Shown: piece by piece, positions 52,632-61,768 of the stretch
Layout: each line of letters opens with the position of its first letter
Numbering within the stretch: position 1 is the first letter of the stretch
Source of the DNA: Lacrimispora amygdalina
GTDB taxonomy: Bacteria; Bacillota; Clostridia; Lachnospirales; Lachnospiraceae
NCBI RefSeq assembly: GCF_003432035.1
Contig: NZ_QOHO01000071.1
Span: 62,001 to 126,000 of the forward strand
DNA: 64,000 nt
Reading direction: 5' to 3'
Made by a program: the position numbers and the translations under genes
Notes under the pieces: model-generated
What the model saw: only the letters and a program-made list of their open reading frames with translations
What the model was told of the DNA's origin: nothing
Databases searched by the model: none

Positions 52632-54338
52632 CTATAAAATGGTTCTGAAAATATTATAAGAATTATAAACATCCACAATACCATAGCCCCAATTCTGATT
52701 GGGATATTGAAGATTACTGCTTCTTTTCGCTCCCCGCAGAAGAAATTTTTTGATTCCTATTGTGTCCAGATTCGGATAATTATTATCCACGATACCCCAT
52801 TCAAATATCATGGCTGCAATACCAGCCATATGTGCAGCAGCCGCACCCGTTCCCGTTATGGTAGTAAATTCGTTGTTTAATGTCGGACATACTACGTCAA
52901 CACCTGGAGCGGCCAGATCCGGGTTTATTATATTTGATGTTGAAAATCCTTTTCCCGACTCCGGATATAACGCTCCCGTCGCTGCATTATAAGCCGTCAC
53001 AGTGATTGGAATGATACTGTTGCCAGGTGATGTTATGGTAGTAAAGGGGTTTGAATTAATAAAAAATGTCTGATCCGATATAAAATTACCGGAAGGCAGC
53101 CATATGTGGAAATCTCCAGGCAAATCACCGCTTCCGGATACATGAAACCTCCAGATGCCCTGTGCCGGATTTTTAAAACGCAGAATAATAACCTGTTTAC
53201 CGCTGTCCCGCTCGATCATGTTATAATCAATAGAAAGGATTGTCTGGTCAAATATAAAATTTACCTGTTTGGTCTCAAACAACCCCCGGGAAATTGCCGG
53301 AACGTATTCACCGGAAGGGGATAAAATGTCCATTACATACATCATGGGTGGACTGCCCCAAAGCTCCATAGTAAAACCATATTCATCCTGAGCAACATTC
53401 AATTCTACCGTTACCTTTTCAGAAGGTCTGAGAATGCTGTAATAATGTCTTCTGGCTTGTGCTTCATTTCCTGCAGCAACCGTAATTCCCACCCCAGGGC
53501 AGTCACCTACTATCCTTAGCAATGAGCCCAGCAGTCCATTATTACCATGTGGGCCCTGAGAAGTTCCAACGGCTATACAGACTATCAGGGGCCGATTTAA
53601 CTTATCTGCTGTATTGATCAGGTACTGAACTCCCCAGTTTATATCAGTTTCCTGGTAACAGGTCACATCGGGAGGGATGGAATAGTAATCAGTGAGATTT
53701 CTTTTTGCCTGCTTCAGTTTAACGATTAACAATTCTGCATCCGGAACAACCCCCATAAATTGATTACTCCTGTTTTCTGAACCGGCTGCAATTCCCGCCA
53801 GCATGGTACCATGACCATTTACATCCATACTGGGAACAACCGCCAGCGGATCAGTGCTGGTTAATGCCTGGTTAATTTGTTCAGCCGTATATTCTGTCCC
53901 ATAGTATGCAGTATATCTTAAATCCGGATATGGACCACTATCTATGGTCTGGTCCCAGATTGCGGCTATTTTTGTCGTTCCGTCTTCTTTAAGGAAAACA
54001 GGATTCGTATAATCAATGCCGGTATCAACGAATCCTATGAGTATCCCCTCTCCCCTCAAGTTTAGTGCTGGTATATTCCGTAATAATGTAACTCCTGATG
54101 CAGCCAGGCTTTCATAACTTAGTAAAGAGTAGCATTTGGGAATTCCTGAATATCCAAAATCTCTGATCAGCCGGGAAGTGACCTGGGATATTGGTAAATA
54201 AATACCCGCATAACCCGGATTTATTATATGTACAGAATATTCTTCATATTGCTTCAGTATATTGGGATTCCCGTTATATTGAATAATTAAATCCATATAA
54301 TCATTGCTGGTTATCTTAAACCTGTCCTCTGGCATCAT
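52632..54338 (-). CDS. Subtilisin-like S8 protein, catalytic serine replaced by glycine (pseudoprotease)
   Basis: 568 aa from ATG 54336-54338 (GGAGGT 7 bases upstream). Subtilase fold with Asp105 (IGFVDTGIDYTNPVF), His176 (DVNGHGTMLAGIAAG) and oxyanion Asn (VAAGNEAQARRH) kept. The serine motif, however, reads ITGTGAAAAHMAG: codon 498 is GGT (52845-52847) where the paralog has AGT. It therefore should lack protease activity. No signal peptide or clear propeptide. Paralog of and probably co-transcribed with the upstream gene. Clostridial Csp germination proteins show the same active/pseudo pairing. Confidence 0.88.
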   Translation of the reverse strand: MMPEDRFKITSNDYMDLIIQYNGNPNILKQYEEYSVHIINPGYAGIYLPISQVTSRLIRDFGYSGIPKCYSLLSYESLAASGVTLLRNIPALNLRGEGILIGFVDTGIDYTNPVFLKEDGTTKIAAIWDQTIDSGPYPDLRYTAYYGTEYTAEQINQALTSTDPLAVVPSMDVNGHGTMLAGIAAGSENRSNQFMGVVPDAELLIVKLKQAKRNLTDYYSIPPDVTCYQETDINWGVQYLINTADKLNRPLIVCIAVGTSQGPHGNNGLLGSLLRIVGDCPGVGITVAAGNEAQARRHYYSILRPSEKVTVELNVAQDEYGFTMELWGSPPMMYVMDILSPSGEYVPAISRGLFETKQVNFIFDQTILSIDYNMIERDSGKQVIILRFKNPAQGIWRFHVSGSGDLPGDFHIWLPSGNFISDQTFFINSNPFTTITSPGNSIIPITVTAYNAATGALYPESGKGFSTSNIINPDLAAPGVDVVCPTLNNEFTTITGTGAAAAHMAGIAAMIFEWGIVDNNYPNLDTIGIKKFLLRGAKRSSNLQYPNQNWGYGIVDVYNSYNIFRTIL

Positions 54339-54359
54339 CCGTTTTACCTCCAATCATCA

Positions 54360-56054
54360 TCAGACAATAAGTGAACGGAAGATATTAAATACATCAAGTA
54401 TACCATATCCCCATTCGTTGTTCGGATATACCAGATCCGATTTTCTTTTGGCTCCACGGATCATAAAAACCTTCAGATTCTCCGTGCTCATTTCCGGATA
54501 ATTACCTTTTACGATTCCCCATTCAAACATGAGGGCAGCCGCTCCTGCCGCATGGGCCACTGCAGCACTTGTACCCGTCACCCGGACAAACCCTTGGTTT
54601 AGTGATGGGCCTAATATATCTACTCCCGGAGCGGCAATCTCCGGCTTTACTATATTAACGCGTGTGAACCCTCTACCGGCGTTTATATAAAGACTGTTAT
54701 CTGCCGTATTATAAGCCGTTACTGAAATAAGGTTAACGGCACAAGACAAGGAAAGAAGCGTGGTATTCGGATCAGATTTAATAAAAAACGTATCTGGTCC
54801 TATAAAGTTTCCCATTGGAAGCCATATATTGAAATTAATGGGAAAAATTCCTTTGCTGTATACATTGAATTTCCATCTTCCCTGGGATGGCCTTGTAAAT
54901 CGCAGCAGGATCAGCTGATCACCGCTCTGAGATTCTACAAGCTGAGAATCTACATGAATAATTGTGGGTTCAAATATAAAGGAAAACTCTCTGGTCTCAT
55001 CAAGCCGGAGTCTGATAATTGGTATATATTCTCCGGAAGGAGATGTAATATCAATAAAAAAAGTATTCGGTACTGCTCCCCATAATTCCATGGAGAATCC
55101 GCTTTCATTGGGGCCAACATTTAATTCCACTGTTTCATATCCACTTTCCTCTGTAATAAATCCCCCGAAATGTCTCCTTGCAATTCCTTCATTTCCGACT
55201 GCAATTAATATTCCTAACCTCGGCCTGGTTGAATGGAACGATAACCAATTGCTTGTGGTACCTCTCCCATCATGTGCATACTGCGCGGTATCCACAGCAA
55301 TACACATAACAATTGGCTGATCTCTTAAGGCAGCATAATCCATTAAATACTGAATACCATATATAATATCTGTTTCCTGATAGGCGACCGCTTCTTCTGG
55401 TATCCGGAAAAAATTTTTTAAATAAGGTTTTGCCGGTTTCAGTTTTACGATCACTAATTCAGATTCAGGAGCAACACCGGAAAATCCGTTTTCAAAATCT
55501 TCGCCGCCTGCAGCAATACCGGCGATCATGGTACCGTGACCAATCTCATCTCTTGATGGTACAATCCTGTATGGATCTTCGGCCTGCAGCGCTTCGTTGA
55601 TCTGTTCTCTGGAATACACAGTACCATAAGGTACCGTTTCCGATGAAATTTCCGGTATGACCGTCTGGTCCCAGATACTGGCTATCCTTGTTGTTTTATC
55701 ATTATACTGGAAAACAGGATTTGTATAATCAATACCCGTATCCACAAAGCCGATCAACACTCCCCTCCCTCTCAAATTCAAATTGGGATTATTGCGGATA
55801 GCCGGTATTCCTGATGCCTCCAGACTCGTCTGGCTGATTAACCCAAACAAAGAGGGGATAGAAGCATATCCCATCGTCGATATCACATTTTCCGTCATGA
55901 TACTGACCGGAAGATGCACAACCGCATAAAAATAATTTATTACGTTAACGGAACCTGTTTCATATTGTTCCAGGATAGATACGTCGGAGCAAAAAGTAAC
56001 TAAAAAATCTGCATAATCATTGCTATATATTTTTCCAATATCTACAGAACTCAT
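54360..56054 (-). CDS. Subtilisin-like S8 serine protease, intact triad
   Basis: 564 aa. Complete triad: Asp105 (IGFVDTGIDYTNPVF), His173 (DEIGHGTMIAGIAAGG), Ser496 (VTGTSAAVAHAAG); oxyanion Asn in AVGNEGIARRH. A jelly-roll-like insertion precedes the Ser segment, as in CspB-type proteases. No signal peptide, so possibly packed in the spore or exported otherwise. 21 bases upstream of the pseudoprotease gene. The role (germination signalling or other) is inferred from family only. Confidence 0.9.
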   Translation of the reverse strand: MSSVDIGKIYSNDYADFLVTFCSDVSILEQYETGSVNVINYFYAVVHLPVSIMTENVISTMGYASIPSLFGLISQTSLEASGIPAIRNNPNLNLRGRGVLIGFVDTGIDYTNPVFQYNDKTTRIASIWDQTVIPEISSETVPYGTVYSREQINEALQAEDPYRIVPSRDEIGHGTMIAGIAAGGEDFENGFSGVAPESELVIVKLKPAKPYLKNFFRIPEEAVAYQETDIIYGIQYLMDYAALRDQPIVMCIAVDTAQYAHDGRGTTSNWLSFHSTRPRLGILIAVGNEGIARRHFGGFITEESGYETVELNVGPNESGFSMELWGAVPNTFFIDITSPSGEYIPIIRLRLDETREFSFIFEPTIIHVDSQLVESQSGDQLILLRFTRPSQGRWKFNVYSKGIFPINFNIWLPMGNFIGPDTFFIKSDPNTTLLSLSCAVNLISVTAYNTADNSLYINAGRGFTRVNIVKPEIAAPGVDILGPSLNQGFVRVTGTSAAVAHAAGAAALMFEWGIVKGNYPEMSTENLKVFMIRGAKRKSDLVYPNNEWGYGILDVFNIFRSLIV

Positions 56055-56117
56055 GAATTACCTTATTTATTTTCTTATTCTTATTATATTAAAACTCTTT
56101 CATATAATAGTACTGAT

Positions 56118-57860
56118 TTACATTTTCTTCCGCTTCACATAATAGGTATGAAGAAGTTCATGTGCTTTTTCTCCATAGGGTTCACCGAGATATTCCTCAT
56201 AAAGCTTTTTAATTGCCGGATTCTCATGTGATTTTCTGAATTTTTTGCTTTGATCTTCTTTATAGATCCCTTCCATTCGTTTTTTAAGAACATCAAAATT
56301 TCCAAAATGATAGGGCTGACCGCCCCCGCCGATACAGCCTCCAGGGCAGGCCATGATCTCAATGGCATGGTAATGGGATTTACCGGCTCTTATATCTTCC
56401 AAAAGCTTTCTTGCATTTCCAAGACCATGGGCAACAGCAATATTTATGTCCTGGTCATTGATCTTTATCACAGCTTCCTTGATTCCATCGAACCCTCTGA
56501 GCTCATGAAATTCCACCTTTTCAAGGGTTTCATTGGTAAGCCATTCGTATGCGGTCCGCAAAGCTGCCTCGATGACGCCGCCGGTGGTTCCAAATATAAC
56601 AGATGCACCGGTAGATTCTCCCAGCGGTTCATCAAATTCTTCATCCCTTAAATTCATCAGGTCAATATTGGCCTCTCTAAGCATATCCCCCAGTTCTCTT
56701 GTCGTTAATACTGCATCCACATCCTGCATATCATCATGCTTAAGTTCTGGTCTTGCAGCTTCATACTTTTTTGCAAGACAAGGCATAATAGAAACCACAA
56801 AAATATTTTTGGGATCGATCCCCATCTTTTCTGCATAGTATGTTTTCGCAATCACACCAAACATCTCATGAGGGGATTTGCAGGTTGAAGGTATATCAAG
56901 CAAATCATTGAACTGGTGTTCAAAAAATTTGACCCAGCCCGGGCAGCAGCTGGTCAGTATAGGAAGCCTTCCCCCATGCTGCAGCCTGTGAATGAATTCG
57001 GTTGCTTCTTCCATAATGGTAAGATCTGCGGCAAAGTCTGTGTCAAAAACTTTATCAAATCCCAGCATTCTAAGAGCAGCTACCATTTTTCCCGTAACCA
57101 CCGTTCCCGGTTCTGCACCGAATTTCTCCCCAAGAGCTACCCGCACTGCAGGTGCTGTCTGAACGATGACGAATTTGTCTTTCGCATTCAACGCTTCCCA
57201 GACATTGGGAATGTCATTCACTACGGTCAATGCGGCTGTGGGGCATACGGAAACACACTGTCCGCAAAAGACACAGATGGATTCATGCATGGGTAAATTA
57301 AGTGCTGGTGCTATGAACGTATCAAATCCCCGGTTAACTGCAGAATACACATTGACCGTCTGTACCTCATTGCACATGGTCTCACATCTTCTGCATAAAA
57401 TGCATTTATCCATATTCCGGATGATTGCCTTACTCGAAATATCCTTTTCATGAGTTGCCCTTACCCCATGAAACTTTATCCGGCGTATGTCAAGTTCTGC
57501 TGCCAGTGCCTGTAATTCACAGCTTAAATTCTTTTCACAAATCAGACAGTCCGTTGGATGATTGGATAGAAATAACTCCACCACCAGTCTTCTTGCCTTA
57601 ATACATCTTAGGGTGTTTGTCCTTACCACCATCCCCTCTGTTACCGGAGTAGCACAGGAAGGGGCAAGATTTCTCCTTCCCTCAATTTCTACCACACATA
57701 CACGGCAGGAAGCAGAGCCATTCACCGTTTTAACATGTTCCAGATTAAGGTAGCAGAGTGTGGGTATCCGAATATCCAGTTTTTTTGCAGCCTCCAGAAT
57801 GGTTGTTCCTTCCTCCACTGCAATCTTTTGATTATTGATCGTTACATTAACCAGCCCCAT
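56118..57860 (-). CDS. hydA: [FeFe] hydrogenase catalytic subunit HydA
   Basis: 580 aa. N-terminal 2Fe-2S (CYLNLEH..., SCRVCVVEIEG), His-ligated 4Fe-4S (HPTDCLICEKNLSCELQ), two 4Fe-4S (CILCRRCETMC, CVFCGQCVSVCPTAAL), then the H-cluster: L1 TSCCPGWVKFFE, L2 MPCLAKKYEAARPE, L3 ACPGGCIGGGGQP. A C-terminal small-subunit-like tail follows. It makes H2 from reduced ferredoxin and NADH in the HydABC complex. Last gene of the operon, 15 bases after hydB. Confidence 0.96.
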   Translation of the reverse strand: MGLVNVTINNQKIAVEEGTTILEAAKKLDIRIPTLCYLNLEHVKTVNGSASCRVCVVEIEGRRNLAPSCATPVTEGMVVRTNTLRCIKARRLVVELFLSNHPTDCLICEKNLSCELQALAAELDIRRIKFHGVRATHEKDISSKAIIRNMDKCILCRRCETMCNEVQTVNVYSAVNRGFDTFIAPALNLPMHESICVFCGQCVSVCPTAALTVVNDIPNVWEALNAKDKFVIVQTAPAVRVALGEKFGAEPGTVVTGKMVAALRMLGFDKVFDTDFAADLTIMEEATEFIHRLQHGGRLPILTSCCPGWVKFFEHQFNDLLDIPSTCKSPHEMFGVIAKTYYAEKMGIDPKNIFVVSIMPCLAKKYEAARPELKHDDMQDVDAVLTTRELGDMLREANIDLMNLRDEEFDEPLGESTGASVIFGTTGGVIEAALRTAYEWLTNETLEKVEFHELRGFDGIKEAVIKINDQDINIAVAHGLGNARKLLEDIRAGKSHYHAIEIMACPGGCIGGGGQPYHFGNFDVLKKRMEGIYKEDQSKKFRKSHENPAIKKLYEEYLGEPYGEKAHELLHTYYVKRKKM

Positions 57861-57875
57861 AAGTCCGCTCCTTCC

Positions 57876-59669
57876 TTAACCTTTTTCTATGGCATTAAAT
57901 TTACATGTATTATAACATGCACTGCATTTGATACACCTTGACTGATCAATCACATGAACCTTTTTAAGTTCTCCTTCGATGCAGTCCGCCGGACATATTC
58001 TTGCACACGCAGTACAGCCCACGCACTTTTCCGGTAAAATATGAAAGGTAAAAAGTGCCTGACATACTCCGGCAGGACATCGTTTATCCTTTACATGGGC
58101 CAGATACTCATCTTTAAAATAATGTAATGTACTGAGTACAGGATTGGGAGAAGTCTGTCCAAGTCCGCACAGAGATGTATCTTTAATCACGTCCCCTAAC
58201 TCAACAAGATCTTTCAAATCCTGTTCCGTACCATTTCCTTTTGTTATCTTTTCAAGTATCTCCAGCATTCTTGTATTTCCAATCCGGCAGGGTGTACATT
58301 TTCCACAGGATTCATCCTTGGTAAACTCAAGGTAGAACTTTGCAATATCTACCATGCAGTTATCCTCATCCATGACGATCATTCCGCCGGACCCCATCAT
58401 TGATCCAATACTGTTAAGTGATTCATAGTCAATGGGTATATCTAAATTTTCTTTTGTAATACAGCCTCCGGAGGGGCCCCCGGTCTGTACCGCTTTGAAC
58501 TGCTTGTTATTCTTGATTCCTCCTCCGATATCATAGATGACCTCTCTTAAAGTAATTCCCATCGGCACTTCCACCAGCCCCACATTGTTTACCTTACCGG
58601 CCAGGGCAAAGACTTTTGTACCAGGCGATTTCTCCGTACCGATCTTCCGAAACCAGGCAGGTCCTTTTATAATGATAGGCGGTATATTGGCAAATGTCTC
58701 AACATTATTCACGCAGGATGGTTTATCCCAAACACCTCTTTGTGCAGGAAACGGAGGTTTTGAACTGGGCTCCCCCCGTTTTCCTTCAACGGAATGGATG
58801 AGGGCAGTCTCTTCACCGCACACAAATGCACCGGCACCATACCGTAATCCGATATTAAAGCTGAATCCGGTGGAAAGAATATCCTCTCCCAAAAGCCCCA
58901 GTTTCCTTGCCTGCTTTATGGCAATTTCAAGCCGGTTAATAGCAAGGGGATATTCCGCTCTGATATAAATGTATCCATACCGGGCACCTATGGCATAGCC
59001 TGCAATTGCCATTGCTTCAAGAACAGAATGCGGATCTCCTTCTAATATGGACCGGTCCATAAATGCACCTGGATCTCCTTCATCTGCATTGCATATAATA
59101 TATTTTTCATCCGACTGATTCTGGCTTGTGTATTTCCATTTGAGACCGGTCGGATAACCGCCGCCGCCTCTTCCCCTGAGCCCTGACTGCACGACTGTAT
59201 CTATCACTTCATCAGGACTCATTTCCGTTAAGCATTTTGCCAATGCCTGATACCCATCTGCCGCAATGTATTCATTGATATCTTCCGGATTGATAAATCC
59301 ACAATTCCTGAGTGCAATCCGGATCTGCTTTTTATAGAAAGGAATGGCTTTTTGCCCTTCTAATTTTTCTTTTGTATTTGGTTCCACATAAAGAAGACGT
59401 TCCACCTTACGGCCTTTTATCACATGCTCCGTAATGATTTCCTCTGCATCCTCCGGCTTTACCGTGATATAAAACACATTATCCGGATAAACTTTTAAGA
59501 TCGGGCCTTTCTCACAAAAGCCGAAGCATCCGGTAACGACTACTTCCACCTCATTGGTTATTTCGTGTTTTTTAATTGATTCCTTTAGCATCTTCACCAG
59601 TTCCAGGCTATCGGACGATGTACAGCCGGTACCTCCGCAGACCAGTAAATGCATTCTGAATTTACTCAT
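57876..59669 (-). CDS. hydB: NADH-binding hydrogenase subunit HydB (NuoF-like)
   Basis: 597 aa from ATG 59667-59669 (AAGGAGGG upstream). N-terminal thioredoxin-like 2Fe-2S domain (LLVCGGTGCTSSDSLELVKM, CFGFCEKGP). NuoF core with FMN/NADH motifs GLRGRGGGGYPTGLKW, CNADEGDPGAFMDRSILEGD and YGAGAFVCGEETALIHSVEG, 4Fe-4S SCGKCTPCRIGNTRMLEIL. C-terminal bacterial ferredoxin CVGCTACARICPADC and CIKCSACYNTCKFNAI. It is the bifurcating-type flavin subunit that couples NADH and ferredoxin to HydA. Confidence 0.96.
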   Translation of the reverse strand: MSKFRMHLLVCGGTGCTSSDSLELVKMLKESIKKHEITNEVEVVVTGCFGFCEKGPILKVYPDNVFYITVKPEDAEEIITEHVIKGRKVERLLYVEPNTKEKLEGQKAIPFYKKQIRIALRNCGFINPEDINEYIAADGYQALAKCLTEMSPDEVIDTVVQSGLRGRGGGGYPTGLKWKYTSQNQSDEKYIICNADEGDPGAFMDRSILEGDPHSVLEAMAIAGYAIGARYGYIYIRAEYPLAINRLEIAIKQARKLGLLGEDILSTGFSFNIGLRYGAGAFVCGEETALIHSVEGKRGEPSSKPPFPAQRGVWDKPSCVNNVETFANIPPIIIKGPAWFRKIGTEKSPGTKVFALAGKVNNVGLVEVPMGITLREVIYDIGGGIKNNKQFKAVQTGGPSGGCITKENLDIPIDYESLNSIGSMMGSGGMIVMDEDNCMVDIAKFYLEFTKDESCGKCTPCRIGNTRMLEILEKITKGNGTEQDLKDLVELGDVIKDTSLCGLGQTSPNPVLSTLHYFKDEYLAHVKDKRCPAGVCQALFTFHILPEKCVGCTACARICPADCIEGELKKVHVIDQSRCIKCSACYNTCKFNAIEKG

Positions 59670-59682
59670 AAGCCCTCCTTCT

Positions 59683-60078
59683 TTATTCCAGGTTTTCAAA
59701 TGATTTATTGATGATTGCATTTTGGAGAAGGCGGCCGTTTTTTATATGCTCATTAACAATTTCCCGTCCTCTTGTCTCATCCACTTTTCCATATATGACA
59801 GACGGCATGCCTTTGGAGACAACTTCAACCACCGGTTCCTGGGCACAATACCCCATACAGCCGGTCTGGGTTACGGAAACATTGGTAATTCCCTGCTTTG
59901 CAATTTCATCCATAATGGCGTTCATGGTTGTTCTGGCACCGCTTGCAATCCCGCAGGTTGCCATTCCCACCCGGACTATAACCTTATCTTCAGATTCAGC
60001 AGTGGACCTTAAGTCTAATTGATCAATCGCTGCCTGTCTGATCTTTTTAAGTTCTTCTACAGTCTTTAACTTAGCCAT
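59683..60078 (-). CDS. Thioredoxin-like 2Fe-2S protein of the hydrogenase operon
   Basis: 131 aa. Thioredoxin-like [2Fe-2S] fold: VRVGMATCGIASGARTTMNA and VTQTGCMGYCAQEPVVEVVS give four Cys ligands (C-x-n-C and CxxxC). Similar to the N-terminal domain of HydB and the C-terminus of NuoE. It may be an accessory electron carrier of HydABC. ATG at 60076-60078 overlaps the hydC stop (TGATG). Confidence 0.88.
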   Translation of the reverse strand: MAKLKTVEELKKIRQAAIDQLDLRSTAESEDKVIVRVGMATCGIASGARTTMNAIMDEIAKQGITNVSVTQTGCMGYCAQEPVVEVVSKGMPSVIYGKVDETRGREIVNEHIKNGRLLQNAIINKSFENLE

Positions 60079-60563
60079 CACTCTTCCTCCTGATATTCTT
60101 CAAGAATTGTTTTAACCTGATTCAGTTCTACCCTTCCATAAACCTTATCATTGACCATCACTACCGGAGCAAGTCCACAGGCACCAATGCATCTTAATCC
60201 TGATAATGTAAATTTCTTATCTTCGGTTGTCTCACCGGCCTTAATATTCAGGATTTTTTCAAATTCTCTCATAATGGCATCTGCACCTCTTACAAAGCAC
60301 GCGGTTCCCAGGCATACATTGATCACGTACTTACCTCTTGGTTCTGTCGTAAAGTAAGAGTAAAAGCTAATGACACCAAAAACTTTCGCACTGGGGATCT
60401 CGAGCTTTTCTGCAATATAAAAAATTACATCATTTGATAAATATCCATAGAGGTGCTGGGCCTTGTGCAGTACAGCAATTAACGCTCCCCTTCTGTCTTC
60501 CATGCTGTCAATAAATTTCTGCAGCTGCTTAAATTTCTCCTGCGTATCACATTTGCTTTCCAT
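60078..60563 (-). CDS. hydC: NuoE-like hydrogenase subunit HydC
   Basis: 161 aa. NuoE family: GALIAVLHKAQHLYGYLSND, VFGVISFYSYFTTEPRGKYV, 2Fe-2S ligands in CLGTACFVRGADAI and LRCIGACGLAPVVMVND. First gene of the hydC-(2Fe-2S)-hydB-hydA operon, in the order known for bifurcating hydrogenases of Thermotoga and Clostridia. Confidence 0.95.
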   Translation of the reverse strand: MESKCDTQEKFKQLQKFIDSMEDRRGALIAVLHKAQHLYGYLSNDVIFYIAEKLEIPSAKVFGVISFYSYFTTEPRGKYVINVCLGTACFVRGADAIMREFEKILNIKAGETTEDKKFTLSGLRCIGACGLAPVVMVNDKVYGRVELNQVKTILEEYQEEE

Positions 60564-60750
60564 AAATAAATCTCCTTTTGGCTTTATGTAGACTTTCTCT
60601 GTCTAACAAAGGATAGATTTCCTGTTTATCCTGTCTTATATACATATAAATTAAAAATTGTTATAATCAGCTCCTTGCCATAAACAGTAATAATATAAAA
60701 ATTATATAAATATCTTTAATATATACCTTATACATGGCAAAGGAGTACAA

Positions 60751-61290
60751 ATGGATTTTGAGGAAAGCAGAACGTATACCAATTTAGCTATAGCCTTTAA
60801 TGCGGAAGCTATTGCCAGTACAAGAGACAGAATTTTTGCTGATGTGGCAAGACAGGAAGGCTACATGGAAATAGGGAATATATATGATGTGACTGCACGT
60901 AATAATATGGAACATGCAAGGATCTGGTTAAGACAGTTAAACCAAGGTAACTTTCCGAATACCGAGGAAGCACTTCTGCAATCCAGAGATAATGAATTAA
61001 ACCTGGCAAATAATCAATATCAGGATTTTGCACGAGTCGCACGGGAAGAAGGTTTTATGGATATAGCAGCACTATTTGCAGGAGTTGCCAACATAGAATA
61101 TCATCAAGGTACAAGATTTTCCAGATTGTTCGAAAACGTAGTACAAAATGAAGTATTTTGTAAACCAGTTGAAACACTCTGGATCTGTATGCAGTGTGGT
61201 AATATCATGTCCGGGGAATGTGCCCCGCTAATTTGCCCTGTATGCAACTTCCCTCAGGGATACTACCGTTTGTATGATGAAAACTTTTAA
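60751..61290 (+). CDS. rbr: Rubrerythrin
   Basis: 179 aa. Four-helix ferritin-like diiron domain 1-140 with Glu ligands in AFNAEAIASTRDRIF, NMEHARIWLRQ, NELNLANNQYQ and ANIEYHQGTRFSRLF. C-terminal rubredoxin domain ICMQCGNIMSGEC and LICPVCNFPQGYY. It reduces hydrogen peroxide in anaerobes with electrons from rubredoxin. Divergent from the hydrogenase operon. The ATG at 60751 is preceded by AAAGGAG. Confidence 0.92.
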   Translation: MDFEESRTYTNLAIAFNAEAIASTRDRIFADVARQEGYMEIGNIYDVTARNNMEHARIWLRQLNQGNFPNTEEALLQSRDNELNLANNQYQDFARVAREEGFMDIAALFAGVANIEYHQGTRFSRLFENVVQNEVFCKPVETLWICMQCGNIMSGECAPLICPVCNFPQGYYRLYDENF

Positions 61291-61474
61291 ATCTCCTTAA
61301 TCTGCATAAATACCCTGAAGCCATATGTTTGAATTTCATTCATAAGGCTTTTTACTGGCCCCGTCATTATTTCTTCCTGATCTCCCAGACAACTGTCACC
61401 AATCACACTTTTTATGGTTACCCTCCCAGGTACCATAAGAGCTGTCTCATTTTTGGCAATCACTTTTCTTGCAA

Positions 61475-61503
61475 TTGACAATTCATTTTCTTAAATATAT
61501 AAT
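61475..61503 (+). promoter_or_regulatory. Perfect consensus sigma-A promoter
   Basis: TTGACA (61475-61480), 17-base spacer, TATAAT (61498-61503). It points to the 49-codon ORF at 61550 and mgtE. No Mg2+ (M-box) riboswitch is recognised in the about 260-base leader. Confidence 0.85.
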
Positions 61504-61549
61504 AAAAAAGCTATGGCAATACATAATTCTTCTATTAAAAGCGAGGTGA

Positions 61550-61699
61550 ATGCAATTGGATACGCACAGTAGTAATGGTATAACCGATAATTATTTAGAG
61601 AGTCGATCTCATTTTCAAACTACCTGCTGTAATATTGATATCTTAGTATTAGATATGGCGTTTTCAATTTGTTCATACCTGTTATACAAGGGCTATTAA
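61550..61699 (+). CDS. Small ORF (49 aa) in the mgtE leader
   Basis: It lies behind the consensus promoter at 61475-61503, with GCGAGGTGA directly upstream. ATG 61550 is too close to that site; a TTG at 61556 has proper 6-base spacing. Peptide: MQLDTHSSNGITDNYLESRS, then HFQTTCCNIDILVLDMAFSI and CSYLLYKGY, a polar start with a hydrophobic Cys-containing end. Family not recognised. It could be a regulatory leader peptide for mgtE or an independent small protein. Confidence 0.45.
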   Translation: MQLDTHSSNGITDNYLESRSHFQTTCCNIDILVLDMAFSICSYLLYKGY

Positions 61700-61768
61700 T
61701 TAAAATGAATTCACTTTACTAATTATTATCCGTTATACCAGCTACAATTAAAACATGGAGGTATAACG

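Noticed and set aside
60564..60750. Rex (NADH-sensing) site upstream of the hydrogenase operon
   Set aside because: Only isolated TTGTTA half-sites; no full TTGTTAA-N4-TTAACAA palindrome.
61287..61481. 64-codon minus-strand frame after rubrerythrin
   Set aside because: No ATG, no ribosome binding site, its only start (TTG) overlaps the -35 of the consensus promoter, and its end overlaps the rbr stop. Its peptide is not obviously random, so it could be revisited with homology data.
61504..61768. Possible M-box (Mg2+) riboswitch before mgtE
   Set aside because: No recognisable conserved M-box core was found, and a small ORF fills much of the leader.
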